A DNA stretch of 64,000 bases from Tetramitus jugosus (taxonomy: Eukaryota; Heterolobosea; Eutetramitea; Acrasida; Vahlkampfiidae): the NCBI GenBank assembly GCA_937625935.1, contig OW569374.1, forward strand, positions 310,001-374,000, read 5' to 3'. Numbering within the stretch: the stretch's first letter is position 1; each line of letters begins with the position of its first letter. The notes under the pieces are model-generated. The model had not been told where the DNA came from, did no database searches, and worked only from the letters and a program-made list of their open reading frames with translations. The translations under genes were made by a program, and so were the position numbers. Shown piece by piece: positions 37,600 to 47,748 of the stretch.

Positions 37600-38820
37600 T
37601 TAGTAAGCTTCCAAATCGGCCACGACATATCGGATCACATCATCTCTTCTCTTGATCAAGCTGTGTCGCTTCTTGATGATATTATAGATCAAGTACATGG
37701 TTAATCCCATTCCAATGAAAACACCAATCAGAATGACAATGATCACAACAACCAACAGGATTGCAAGCAATACTCCAATTGCACCACCATCATCACTACC
37801 ACCCGAACAGTTCATGCTACCGCAGTCTAGATTAAGGCCACTACCATCACAACATCCATGACAGTCACACATGGAAGGCAAACAAGTGCAACAATCGGCA
37901 CTTGCTGCTGGATGATACGGTGAGGGATTATACGGTGCTGGATATGGCGTATAGAAATTGAACCAACAGAAATACAGTGCAAAATAGTCCCATGTAGAAT
38001 ACTGATAATGACTGTATCGACGGTAAGGATACGTATCATAAGTGTAGCTGCTACTGCCACCACCACCTTGCTCATCCGACGTTGAGAAATCACTTTGTCG
38101 AATACCGAGACACTTCATGACTGCCCAAGCAAACGCCACAAAAATACCCAATACTCCCAACAGGAAAAAAAACAGTAAAAGACCGCACAGATAATCCACT
38201 CCGAGCACAGGTGCGCCAGGTCGGAATTTTTTCATTCGCGCGCGATCAAAATCTACAAAATGTACAAACACGGCGCACAAAACAACCAACACTTGCCACA
38301 CAAAGACAATGAAGCTAATGTCCATTGAGACAAATAGGGCATACTTGAGATAGCTACATCCCACTTCAAAACGACTCCGAGATGACTCTTCATCCCTCTC
38401 CTGTTCAAACACATAGTTTGAATGACAAATGTCGCATCGATAAAATGAGTTTGGATTCGTAGAAACAGTTCTCCAAGTGTCAAGACAGTGTCTGTGAACA
38501 AATTGGATACTACCAGTGCAGGCACATGGTGCAATCAAGTCCTCTCCATCCTCTAAGCCACCTTGACAACATCTACAAATGACTTCTTCTTTCTCCGATT
38601 CGGAGAAATGTCGGTGACCATGAAAAACTCGTTTTTTAGAAGCTTGTGATGACGATGAGGATGATGATGATGAATTGTTTGTAATGATCGTGTCTGATTG
38701 AGCAAGGAGTGGTGTCATTCTCTCCATATCTATTCCGCTGCTTTGATAGCGATTCAGATTATTGTTTTGATGGTTAATCGTGCCATATTCATCAACTACA
38801 GGAGCACTTGGTTTATCCAT
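37600..38820 (-). CDS. RING-CH (MARCH-type) membrane E3 ubiquitin ligase
   Basis: 406 residues. The RING-CH domain lies near residues 80-135: CRCCQGGLEDGEDLIAPC, ACTGSIQFVHRHCLDTW, then YRCDICHSNY, with the C4HC3 order of MARCH proteins. Four hydrophobic segments follow: two near residues 165-235, then one near 340-370, with a Tyr/Pro-rich and Cys-rich loop between. These ligases ubiquitinate membrane proteins for endocytosis or ER-associated degradation. The N-terminal 70 residues are Ser-rich and disordered. It is divergent from the MFS gene. Confidence 0.88.
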   Translation of the reverse strand: MDKPSAPVVDEYGTINHQNNNLNRYQSSGIDMERMTPLLAQSDTIITNNSSSSSSSSSQASKKRVFHGHRHFSESEKEEVICRCCQGGLEDGEDLIAPCACTGSIQFVHRHCLDTWRTVSTNPNSFYRCDICHSNYVFEQERDEESSRSRFEVGCSYLKYALFVSMDISFIVFVWQVLVVLCAVFVHFVDFDRARMKKFRPGAPVLGVDYLCGLLLFFFLLGVLGIFVAFAWAVMKCLGIRQSDFSTSDEQGGGGSSSYTYDTYPYRRYSHYQYSTWDYFALYFCWFNFYTPYPAPYNPSPYHPAASADCCTCLPSMCDCHGCCDGSGLNLDCGSMNCSGGSDDGGAIGVLLAILLVVVIIVILIGVFIGMGLTMYLIYNIIKKRHSLIKRRDDVIRYVVADLEAY

Positions 38821-39002
38821 TTTATATATAGTTTTCTGTTGTTGTTCTGTTTTGTGAAAAGTTGTTTTCGTTTGTTGGTCCTATTTTTTGTGGGATTAGG
38901 GAACTGAGAGTTCAATCGGAGAAAATACCTCTATTTTCTGATTGGAAGGCGATAAGAGGAAATTTGAACCTTCGGGGATTTGTTTGTGTGGAAAAAGCGA
39001 AA

Positions 39003-40668
39003 ATGTTGGATCACCCAAGCAAACACGTTGGAACAAAAGCTTTGAAGCGACGATGGGTGATGCTTGCATTGTTCAGTTTTGTCAGCTTTGCCAACAACAT
39101 GGTGTGGGCAACGGTATGTGTTTTTGTTGTCCAGGAGTTGTAAATTTTGATGTTTCCTTTTTGGTCTCCCATGTGTGAGTTGTTAACACGTCGTTATTTC
39201 AGTATTCTCCGGTTCAAGTCCTGGCCATGAAGTACTTTAGAGTGTCAGCAACAAGCATTAATTGGATGTCACTCATTTACATGGCAGCCTACATACCTGG
39301 CTCTCTGGTAGCCAATGTCATGCTGGATTGGTTCGGCTTGGGCAACTATGTATGAACCAATTATTGTTGTTGTAAGTGTGATCCTTGTCTCTAAACTTCT
39401 TTTCTCACAAAGTTAATAGTTGCTGCTTGTTTCAATGTCGTGGGAGGTTGGGTCAGAGTGGCTGGCTCTTATCAACCTGAATTGTTTCCATTGTTGTTTG
39501 CGGGGCAGACGTTGTGTGCTATTTGTCAGTGCTTTATCTTTAGTGCACCTAACGTTATTGCTGCTGTGTGGTTTCCGGATCAAGAACGAACATTATGTGT
39601 CTCGATTGCAATCATTCTCAATCAATTGGGATCAGCAGTATGTACTATTTTGATTGTTTCTGTTCATTTCTTTAACACATTGTTTTTAACCTTGTCGTTT
39701 AGTTGGGCTACTTGTTCTCTCCTTATCTGATCACACAAGACAACTATAGGAATTCTTTCATCTTTGTTGCAATCCTTCAGTCGATTATTGTTAGTGCGAC
39801 TGGTGTGGCTCAAATTCTTTGGTTTGAATCGAAACCTCCCATTCCTCCTTCGGCGAGTGCAATGACCAAGAACATACAAATGAAACAGGATGCCAACCGA
39901 CGAGATATGAAACAAGTGATTCTGAATCAATTGAAGGAAGCCATTCAACCACTATTGAGTATCAACTTTTGGATATTGTTGCATGCTCTGGGTACTTGCC
40001 AAGGGTATGTAAACCAACCAATTGTTCCACGGATGTCAAATTAACTAACACATAATCCATGTAGAATCTTCGGTGCTGTGGCAACCATATTGAATCAAGT
40101 GATTATACCATACGGATTCACGACTGAAGATGCAGGATGGTTTGGTTTCTGTTTAATTGCAGCGTCCTTGCCCATGGTTCTATTCTCTGGATATTTTGTT
40201 GATCGAACAAAGTGGTATAGCTTTAGTACAAAAGCCAATGCTGTCCTATTCACTGTTTCGTACTTGATATTGATTTTATCTCTGGAGGTGCCCTTTCTAC
40301 GGAAGCGACCCATCATTTATATCGCCTGTTCTCTGTTCGGTTCATTCTGCAACAGTGCACTTCCAATCTATCTAGAAACAGGTGTTGAGGTTACCTATCC
40401 AGTTCCAGAAGGTCTATCATCCTCCTATCAAATCATTGCGACCCAGCTCTATGGAGTTGTGATCACAATGTTGATGACAGCAATGTTTGAAAGCAAGCTG
40501 AAAAAGTACACTCTGTGGGCTTCTTTGGCTTTCTGTGGCCTCTCCACTATTATTACATTCTTCTTCCATGGAAGAATGAAGCGTTTGGAAATGGAAAGTA
40601 AGGTTGTAGCTGGAGAATATGGAATCCAAGAAAGAAGTTCTCTCATGACAAAAGACATCCAAGCTTAA
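39003..40668 (+). CDS. Major facilitator transporter, FLVCR-like, five exons
   Basis: Exons 39003-39113, 39203-39349, 39413-39637, 39703-40004 and 40065-40668, 462 residues. Introns are 89, 63, 65 and 60 nt, all GT-AG, with phases that keep the frame. Twelve hydrophobic segments can be counted. Features shared with the FLVCR family include RRWVMLALFSFVSFANNMVW at the first helix, LDWFGLGNYLIVAACFNVVG across the second junction, and NQLGSALGYLFSPYL across the third. Animal members carry heme, choline or ethanolamine; the substrate here cannot be assigned. A polyadenylation-like AATAAA is at 40712-40717. Confidence 0.85.
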
Positions 40669-40728
40669 GGATGTTTCAGTGTTGTATTTATAATGTAAGC
40701 ATGTGTTCTTCAATAAATGTTGTACAAT

Positions 40729-41322
40729 TTACATGAACGTCTTTACAACAAAATAATTAATAATGCCAACACTCACATTGCTCACGATCCATCCAATCTG
40801 ATGATTCAACATGAGCACCGAAGAGCACACGTAAATAACCAACGTGCTAAACACCATGGAGAAGCTATAAATTAAGTATGTCATTCCCAGCCTTGACCAG
40901 TAGGACTTTTCCTGTTTCTTGTCATAAAACACAATTCTCGCGTGCAACTCGAACTGTATCCACACGGAGAGCATGTAACCGAGGGACCAAGCAACAACGG
41001 ACCGTGTCTCTGCAGAAATGGAAGCAAAGAAAAATGGTAACAAGTAACTGTACAAGGATTCATAAAGGACATAGAAGAAGAGTGTTCCTATGAAACCAGA
41101 GATGGTGAATCGCACAAATTCATTGGCACTTGCACCGCTGGATGTGATGGAAGCTTTGTTATGGTGGAAAGCTTTTTTGCCTTGAGGGATCATTGGTTGT
41201 GTTTGTTGGTCAAATTCTGGTGCTTCTTCGTCAGTGTCTTCGTGGTCAATGCTATAACCTGCTTCTACTTCGTCGAGGTGTGAAATTGGCCGATTGTGTT
41301 GTTCGAAATGTGTGGATGACAT
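40729..41322 (-). CDS. GtrA-like four-helix membrane protein
   Basis: 197 residues from the ATG at 41322; a longer frame starts only with GTG. The first 75 residues are acidic and polar. Four hydrophobic segments follow: FTISGFIGTLFFYVLYESLY, the VVAWSLGYMLSVWIQF helix, YLIYSFSMVFSTLVIYVCSS and IGWIVSNVSVGIINYFVV. The Gly in the first helix and the ending NYFVVKTFM resemble GtrA-type proteins thought to move polyprenyl-linked sugars. The match is by topology and a few residues only. Confidence 0.5.
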   Translation of the reverse strand: MSSTHFEQHNRPISHLDEVEAGYSIDHEDTDEEAPEFDQQTQPMIPQGKKAFHHNKASITSSGASANEFVRFTISGFIGTLFFYVLYESLYSYLLPFFFASISAETRSVVAWSLGYMLSVWIQFELHARIVFYDKKQEKSYWSRLGMTYLIYSFSMVFSTLVIYVCSSVLMLNHQIGWIVSNVSVGIINYFVVKTFM

Positions 41323-41574
41323 GTTCTTTGTCCTTTGTTTTATGGCGCGAAATGAAATCGGAAGCTCACATGAGATATCGGAGAACTGAAATCTCCGCGG
41401 TGAATACAACACTTTTTATTTAGCTTTGTCAACGTTTTTGGTTGATCCATTTTTCTCTCCTTCAAAAAAGATTTATAGATTTTGTCTTTCTTGGATCAAA
41501 CAAGAAATTTTTTTTGATGATTCGCATTTGTGCGAGACAAACTGTTCACACAACACGTTATTGGATAATAATAT

Positions 41575-42912
41575 ATGTCTCAAGCAATACTTGCAAAACG
41601 AAATCATCCTCACTTACTGTTGCCGATCAAAGCTCTCATGTCCAAGAGATATGAAGAAAGACCTCTATTGGACTCCAGCAGCAATGGTGGTGAACAGGAA
41701 CGATTTCCATTCATCAACAACAATCAATCATCTTCTTCCGGATATCAATTGACAGACATACCGTTGGAAGTAATACAAACTGTTCTTTGTTCCTTTCTCG
41801 GACAATCCTCTTGGTTTCGATTAGCCAGTTGTAATCACTACTTCCATCGTGCAGTACATTCTAGTGAATTCTGGAACGAGCGGAGGTTTAACTTTCCGAT
41901 ATTATCTCACGAGACGAACTACGTGAGTTTTGTTCGATACATGAGATCCTCTCATTTACATCTCACTCGGTTAGCTTTGATAGATGGGTATCACATTTCC
42001 AACGAAGCAAGGATGGACCTTCTTCAGTGGGTCTTACAGTGGCCTTCCGTAAAAAACTCACTAGTTGATCTCAAACTCTACTCGAAACATGTGCTAAGTA
42101 CGGTTCAACTGATATCTCAGCAAACTTGCCTGAAAACACTTCGTTCATTAGAGATACAGGGTGATTTTGGTGATATGAAACGAGATCGTTGGAATTGGGA
42201 TACTACTGCTCATCAGAATGACGATGATTCGACGTTCTTGGCCTTCGAGATGGGAGCCAACGAACAAGCTCTTTCTCCCAAATATTTACACCAGCTGCTA
42301 AGTCCGTTTCCAAACGTCTCTCATTTATTTTTCTTCTACGAACCTATAATCGGAGAGCATTTTCATAGCATTGTCGATATTCGATCGATGAACACTGGTC
42401 TAGTAGATTCCACTCCCATCTCCTTGGTTCCTTCGATGAAGAATGTGAAAATTAATTTGTGTGATCGAATGCATGCTTCTCAACTACTATTGCTTCTTAA
42501 TTCGTTTCCCAATATGACTCACTTCTCGTGCAATTGTGGAATTCGAAGAGTCGTTGAACTTAGGCCGAACAGCGTCGTTCCATTCTGTAATGAAATTGAT
42601 TTTGAGATGAGATATGCAGAGATGGGTCTCGTGGCCTGGGTGTTTCTAGTGCTCGTTCTACCGAATGCGAGGGTCCTTGTTGAGCGAAGTCGGCTCAGTC
42701 GACCTTACGGCAATCAACTAATACCACTCAATGAATGTATCCAATATGTATTGACGATTGTTAGAGTCGAAGGACCATATCTGAATGATTTAAACATTCT
42801 CATGGATTATTGTGATCGAACTCAAGTTGATTTCAAGAACATTGAGCTACCAGAGGGCAATACTTATTATCGATGGGTGCGTGCCTTGTCAAAATTGAAG
42901 GTTTTTGTTTAG
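41575..42912 (+). CDS. F-box-like protein
   Basis: 445 residues from 41575, or 424 from the second ATG at 41638. Residues about 58-105 form an F-box-like motif (LTDIPLEVIQTVLCSFLG, WFRLASCNHYFHRAVHS). The rest has regularly spaced Leu and Phe segments (LVDLKLYSKHVLS, LKTLRSLEIQGDF, FPNVSHLFFFYEP, MKNVKINLCDR, FPNMTHFSCNCG) that look like divergent leucine-rich repeats. This would make it an FBXL-type SCF substrate receptor. The LRR call is weaker than the F-box call. Confidence 0.6.
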   Translation: MSQAILAKRNHPHLLLPIKALMSKRYEERPLLDSSSNGGEQERFPFINNNQSSSSGYQLTDIPLEVIQTVLCSFLGQSSWFRLASCNHYFHRAVHSSEFWNERRFNFPILSHETNYVSFVRYMRSSHLHLTRLALIDGYHISNEARMDLLQWVLQWPSVKNSLVDLKLYSKHVLSTVQLISQQTCLKTLRSLEIQGDFGDMKRDRWNWDTTAHQNDDDSTFLAFEMGANEQALSPKYLHQLLSPFPNVSHLFFFYEPIIGEHFHSIVDIRSMNTGLVDSTPISLVPSMKNVKINLCDRMHASQLLLLLNSFPNMTHFSCNCGIRRVVELRPNSVVPFCNEIDFEMRYAEMGLVAWVFLVLVLPNARVLVERSRLSRPYGNQLIPLNECIQYVLTIVRVEGPYLNDLNILMDYCDRTQVDFKNIELPEGNTYYRWVRALSKLKVFV

Positions 42913-43069
42913 AAGCAACGGAGAGAGTCAGGCTTGACTAGATTAGAGATGAAGAAAATAGTTCTATTAACTCATTTTACGATTCTCCCATTTCTTGGGA
43001 TCTCTTGTGATACCCGGTAATCATCATCCCCAAACAAAGACACCAAAATGTTAATCGAACAATTGTAAT

Positions 43070-44278
43070 TTAATAGTTGATAGAAGCTGTTCCTCCAATG
43101 CTATCAGTGTACTGATAACCCTTTGATGAAATTTGAGGATTGTACCACATGTCAGGGACACTAGAGTGAATGTTTCCAAAAGCTACAACCTTAATGGTAG
43201 TTGGGAGTGCGCCATTGTTTGTGTCAGCAACAAAGAACTTCCATTTGACAACACGAGTCTCACCAGGAGCAAGAGGTCCAATGTCCAGGGTAAGATTGTC
43301 CTTTGAAGAAAAGTAGTATGGCACTTCAGCTCTAACCTTGGTATCTTCAGCAACGAGCTTGCTGTCATAGAAAGGCTTAAATACGGTATAGGTAATAGAA
43401 GCCGTGAGAATGATATTGGCACCGTGTGCAGTGCTGTTGACTGCCTCAGGATCCAAATGATGTTCAAGCTTAATGTCCCATGGATAAATGACAGCTGCAA
43501 AATAAGGTGCAAATGTCTCTCTATCGTTTGCCAAGGTCATGTGTTGATATTGCACTTGCTTTCTAGCTGCGACAGCAGATCTGAATGCACCCTTGACAGG
43601 TTCACGATAATTCCACAAGTTACAGAATCTCTGCTTGGAGAACTTTTGAATTCTTTCGTTTCCACTTCTGTCCCATGGGTCCAACAAGTGCAACACAACC
43701 TCTCCATTGACTTGTTCATAACCAACAGTCACTCTGTAGTGACCTCCCTTGTCAGTCTCAGAGAATGCCATCAAGACAATAACTGGAACACCAGCGTCCA
43801 AAATTGGCAACAAATGATCGACATAGCATCCATCGGATTCACTTCTGTAACCGAATGCAGCATAACCAAACACTCTTTGATCCCAACCGTGACGTGGAGC
43901 AACATCAGGGAACAACACCAAGTATTGTTCAGGAGTGGCACTCATGATAGAGAAGTGACCACCACGAACAATATCATAGGACTGGGTACCAGAAATGTTA
44001 CTAGTTCTCAAGACGTCCATAACAGCCAATTGATTGATATCTGAGCCATAGTGATGCATCACCATTTCGAAGCTCGCGTCTCCGCAAGCAAAATCCGTTT
44101 GTTGTCTTTGCGAAAAAAATTGTAAATGTCAGACATTCTCCGTCAAAAAAAAACAAGCACAAACAAAATGTTATCCTTGTGCTTACCTGTGGTATGGCAT
44201 GTTTGGGACCATGGCGGCCTGAGTGAAAATGCTGAGCAATAGCACGAGCAATGCAATGGAAAGAGCTTGGGGCACCAT
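43070..44278 (-). CDS. Secreted peptidase C39-like protein, two exons
   Basis: Exons on the minus strand: 44278-44187 and 44105-43070, 375 residues; the intron is 81 nt (donor GTAAGC). Residues 1-24 are a signal peptide (LSIALLVLLLSIFTQAA). The peptidase-like domain follows at once: QQTDFACGDASFEMVMHHYG places the candidate nucleophile Cys38 just after the splice junction, with the candidate His in GGHYRVTVGYEQV and Asp in LLDPWDRSG, the order of C39-like cysteine peptidases. The last 140 residues (SITYTVFKPFYDSKL, VPYYFSSKDNLTLDIGPL) look like a beta-sandwich. A lysosomal or extracellular hydrolase is likely; the substrate is unknown. Confidence 0.78.
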
Positions 44279-44947
44279 TCTCTTGATAATTAAGTTATTG
44301 ATACTGATTTGTTTGGGTTTGTTTGTTTGTTTGTTGGACCAGAAAATCTTGAAGCAACAATGCTCTTGGCATTAAAAACGCTGAGACTTTCCAAAACAAT
44401 TCCCAAAACAAAATGCGCCTCTCGAACATCTTGCATTACTCCGAACGGAGGGGTCCACAAAAGGAAGGGGGAGACATTGCACTGGCCCAACAAGAGTGAA
44501 ATAAAGTAGAAGGCCAGAGAATGACTTGGAGATCTATGCGGGAAGTCTGGGATCCTTAGATACTTGTTGCGTGCGTGTGTCCGTTGTATACTGGTTATCC
44601 ATGGTTTACAGAGATATCTGTTCAGTCGACTTCAACACGAAGACATTTGTCTTTTTCTCACGAAGGACATATCTGGTAGATCTCACTTCCAAGGAATTGA
44701 CCCATAGAGAATTTCTCAACCGTACATAAGCAGAGCGCGATAGGAGTTGGAGTCCTCATTCCCTCCAAAGATTAGACAAGGAAAAAATTCCAGGATGAAC
44801 TGTCTGTTGTAGTGGCTGCACCAGGTTCCCAACACAGAATCTCGTTTTTTTCCTTTTGGCCGCCTCCACCATCTGATTCTTCTTGAACACCTCAAAAAAA
44901 CAACTTAAAGCTGAAAAACATTCTCTCTTCAACTTACCGAGATACAA
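44279..44947. other. 669-bp divergent gap between peptidase and MEMO1 genes
   Basis: Only short frames are open. The best plus-strand one begins at an ATG at 44360 (MLLALKTLRLSKTIPK) and stops at 44509 after 49 codons; nothing supports it further. GTTTGTTT repeats at 44310-44335 read on the minus strand as a CAAACAAAC leader directly upstream of the peptidase ATG. I see no RNA gene. Confidence 0.4.
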
Positions 44948-45979
44948 ATGAGTTCCTCATCCAAAATCAATATTCGATCTGCAGAGCACGCTGGTAGTTG
45001 GTACCCTTCCAATCCATCCCAACTGAACACTCAGCTTGACTCATTCTTCGACAAGGTTAAGTACAGAAACAACAAGAAACAAAAAGCAAAACCTAGAAGT
45101 GGAGATAGTGATAGTTCTGATGAGGATGATTGTTCGTCAACAGGTGAGAATGGTAGTCGAGAACAACAAGTAGGAAAAATTAGAGCTATTATTGGACCTC
45201 ATGCTGGTTATCGCTACTGCGGACAAACAAGTGCTCATGCCTATTATGATGTTCAGGCAAAGAGGGATCAGTATAGTGAGATCAAGACTGTGTTTGTCAT
45301 TGGTCCTTCGCATCACCTGTACATGAACAATCAGTGTGGATTGAGTCAGGCTACTGCTGTAGATACTCCGATTGGTCAACTCAAGGTCAACCGAAAATTG
45401 ATTGATGAATTGTATGCAAAGTACGGTTCCAATGGAAATGCACTGTTTACAATGACTAAGGACATGGAAGATGAGGAAGAAGAGCATTCACTAGAGTTAC
45501 ACTTTCCATTTATTGCCAAAGTGTTCGATGCCAAGAAGATTGACATTGTTCCCATTATTGTCGGTCATTTACAATCGGAAACAGCGACTCGCTTGGGTCA
45601 AATCTTGAGCCCTTACCTGGATGATCCATCCTGCTTCTTTGTCATCAGTTCTGACTTTTGTCACTGGGGCACGAGATTCAACTACACGTACTATGATGAA
45701 TCAAAGGGTGAAATATGGGAGAGCATCAAATCATTGGATCTATTGGGTGCAGCTTACATTTGTAACAAGAACACAACGGGCTTTGAGGAATACTTGAAAA
45801 AGTTCAAGAACACAATCTGTGGAAGGCATGCCATACTCATGTTGATGAATGCCATGAGTCAATCATCAAAGGCCGATCAATTCGAAGTCAACTTGTGTCA
45901 CTATAGTCAATCGAGTCATGCCATGAAATCCAATGACAGTTCCGTAAGCTATGCCAGTTTCACAATCGTTCAAAAGTAA
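44948..45979 (+). CDS. MEMO1: MEMO1-family protein
   Basis: 343 residues. It matches MEMO1 along its length: RSAEHAGSWYPSNPSQLN at the N-terminus, IIGPHAGYRYCGQTSAHAY, VFVIGPSHHLYM, EEHSLELHFPFIAKV and FVISSDFCHWGTRFNYTY, with the conserved metal-site His and the Cys of SDFCHWG. A Ser/Asp-rich insert (residues about 47-72) is absent from the short animal protein. MEMO1 is related to extradiol dioxygenases and has been proposed to bind copper or iron; its role in protists is unknown. An AATAAA lies at 46015-46020. Confidence 0.95.
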   Translation: MSSSSKINIRSAEHAGSWYPSNPSQLNTQLDSFFDKVKYRNNKKQKAKPRSGDSDSSDEDDCSSTGENGSREQQVGKIRAIIGPHAGYRYCGQTSAHAYYDVQAKRDQYSEIKTVFVIGPSHHLYMNNQCGLSQATAVDTPIGQLKVNRKLIDELYAKYGSNGNALFTMTKDMEDEEEEHSLELHFPFIAKVFDAKKIDIVPIIVGHLQSETATRLGQILSPYLDDPSCFFVISSDFCHWGTRFNYTYYDESKGEIWESIKSLDLLGAAYICNKNTTGFEEYLKKFKNTICGRHAILMLMNAMSQSSKADQFEVNLCHYSQSSHAMKSNDSSVSYASFTIVQK

Positions 45980-46241
45980 TTTGATCTGTTGAACAGACCA
46001 TTGAGAATGTAAATAATAAAAATGTGCATGTCATCTTTCTCTCTTTGACTGGTGCATGACCTGGCCAATCAGGTTCCAACTGGGGTTAACCCCGATGTTC
46101 ACAATCAGATGAATCTTGCGAGCAGGGAGGAGCAATGTCTGTCTCTCCGAAGACATTTTGTCATTTTGCCACACCAACCAAACAAAACAGAACACAAATT
46201 CGATACATCGCTGTGTTTGTGTGCTCGAAAAAAAACTAATT

Positions 46242-47615
46242 ATGAGCGTGAATCCAACATTGTTTGCTTTTCTAGTGACGCTATGCCTTTTGTTGGTAGG
46301 CTTGTGCATCTCCGCTTCCAACTATGACGCTCACAACATACGTGTTTCCAAATCCACCAATCAACTTTTCATCTCTTGGACCACAAAGGATTACAACGAA
46401 CAGGAGTATCTCCCAACGGTTTGGCAGTCTAAAAACTCCGATTTTTCTCACTACAGCCAAAATGCAAATGTCCAGCCTCCCATCACCAAAGCTTATCACA
46501 ATGAATCAGGGTATACACACACGGTAGTTTTGGATCAGAGCTTAGAGAAACTTGCGGCAAGCTCTCTGTACTATTATTACAAGGTTGGTAATTCCAAGAC
46601 CAAGCTGATGACTGATCAGTTGTATCAAGTCAGAGTAAGCTTGAGCAACAAGGTCCTCATGTATGGAGATATGGGTATTTTCCGTAGCTCTCACACGATC
46701 CAATCTTCCTACAATCGTCTCAAGAATGAACAAGACATCTCAATGGTGTATCATCTAGGTGATATTAGCTATGCAGATGACTTCCCTGGTAGTTTGTTCG
46801 ATGGTTTGTTTACTCATTGGCTTGGTTTAGTTGAAGGAATCACATCCTTTGTCCCCTACCAAGTTTTGCCCGGAAATCATGATGCTGGATGCAAGATTCC
46901 TCTTTGTCATCCCTGGAAACAGGACTTTCGACCATTCAATATGTTGTTTACTATGCCTTCTTATTTCCAAACAAAGCATAACATGTTTTATAGCTTTGAT
47001 CATGGTCAAATCCATTTTGTTTCCATCAGCACAGAAACAGATTATCCAAACGCTCCATTCCATCAAGTGTTTGGTGATCAGATGACATGGCTCAAGAAGG
47101 ATCTTCAAAATGCTGTTGCGAACCGCAAACAAGTTCCATGGATTGTCGTTGTGGGTCACAGACCAATCTATAGCTCCATGTCTGGTTACTCATCCAACGG
47201 AAAGCCAATCACCGAGTCCCTCGTGTTGCAAAACACTCTGGAACAACTGTTCAAGGATCACCATGTCGACTTGTACATGATGGGTCACGTTCACTCTTAT
47301 GAACGATTCCATCCAGTGTACAATAACACAGCCAAGTGTGACTCTGTGTGTACCAACACCACAAACACCTATCACAATCCAGAGTATCCTGTTCATATTG
47401 TGAACGGTGCAGGTGGATGCGAAGAGGGATTGTCTCCTGGTTTCAAGTACCATCACATCTTGCCTTCTTCTGCCAAGGTATTCTACGAGGATTACGGCTA
47501 TGGAGTTTTGGACACAACCAAGCAACACAATAGCTTGGTGTTGAACTGGAAGTTCTTTGCGGCAACAAAGGACGAACTCGTGGATGAAATGACCATTATC
47601 AAGTCAAGCCATTGA
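46242..47615 (+). CDS. Secreted purple acid phosphatase
   Basis: 457 residues from the ATG at 46242. Residues 1-25 are a signal peptide (LFAFLVTLCLLLVGLCISA). A fibronectin-III-like N-terminal domain is followed by the metallophosphatase domain with all five metal-ligand blocks: GDMG, GDISYADD, GNHDAGC, VVGHRPIYSS and GHVHSYERF. The Tyr in SYAD gives the purple charge-transfer band in this family. It hydrolyses phosphomonoesters at acid pH, probably in lysosomes or outside the cell. Several N-glycosylation sequons are present. Confidence 0.93.
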   Translation: MSVNPTLFAFLVTLCLLLVGLCISASNYDAHNIRVSKSTNQLFISWTTKDYNEQEYLPTVWQSKNSDFSHYSQNANVQPPITKAYHNESGYTHTVVLDQSLEKLAASSLYYYYKVGNSKTKLMTDQLYQVRVSLSNKVLMYGDMGIFRSSHTIQSSYNRLKNEQDISMVYHLGDISYADDFPGSLFDGLFTHWLGLVEGITSFVPYQVLPGNHDAGCKIPLCHPWKQDFRPFNMLFTMPSYFQTKHNMFYSFDHGQIHFVSISTETDYPNAPFHQVFGDQMTWLKKDLQNAVANRKQVPWIVVVGHRPIYSSMSGYSSNGKPITESLVLQNTLEQLFKDHHVDLYMMGHVHSYERFHPVYNNTAKCDSVCTNTTNTYHNPEYPVHIVNGAGGCEEGLSPGFKYHHILPSSAKVFYEDYGYGVLDTTKQHNSLVLNWKFFAATKDELVDEMTIIKSSH

Positions 47616-47748
47616 AAGGATAATCGGATTCTCAAAGTCATAAAAAACCGATAGCTTGCATTTTTGAACAAAAAAAATTCCGCAAACAACCAAAACACAG
47701 AGAGATCGACTCACCCCTTTCGTCATTATCTATTACAAGAGAAATAGA

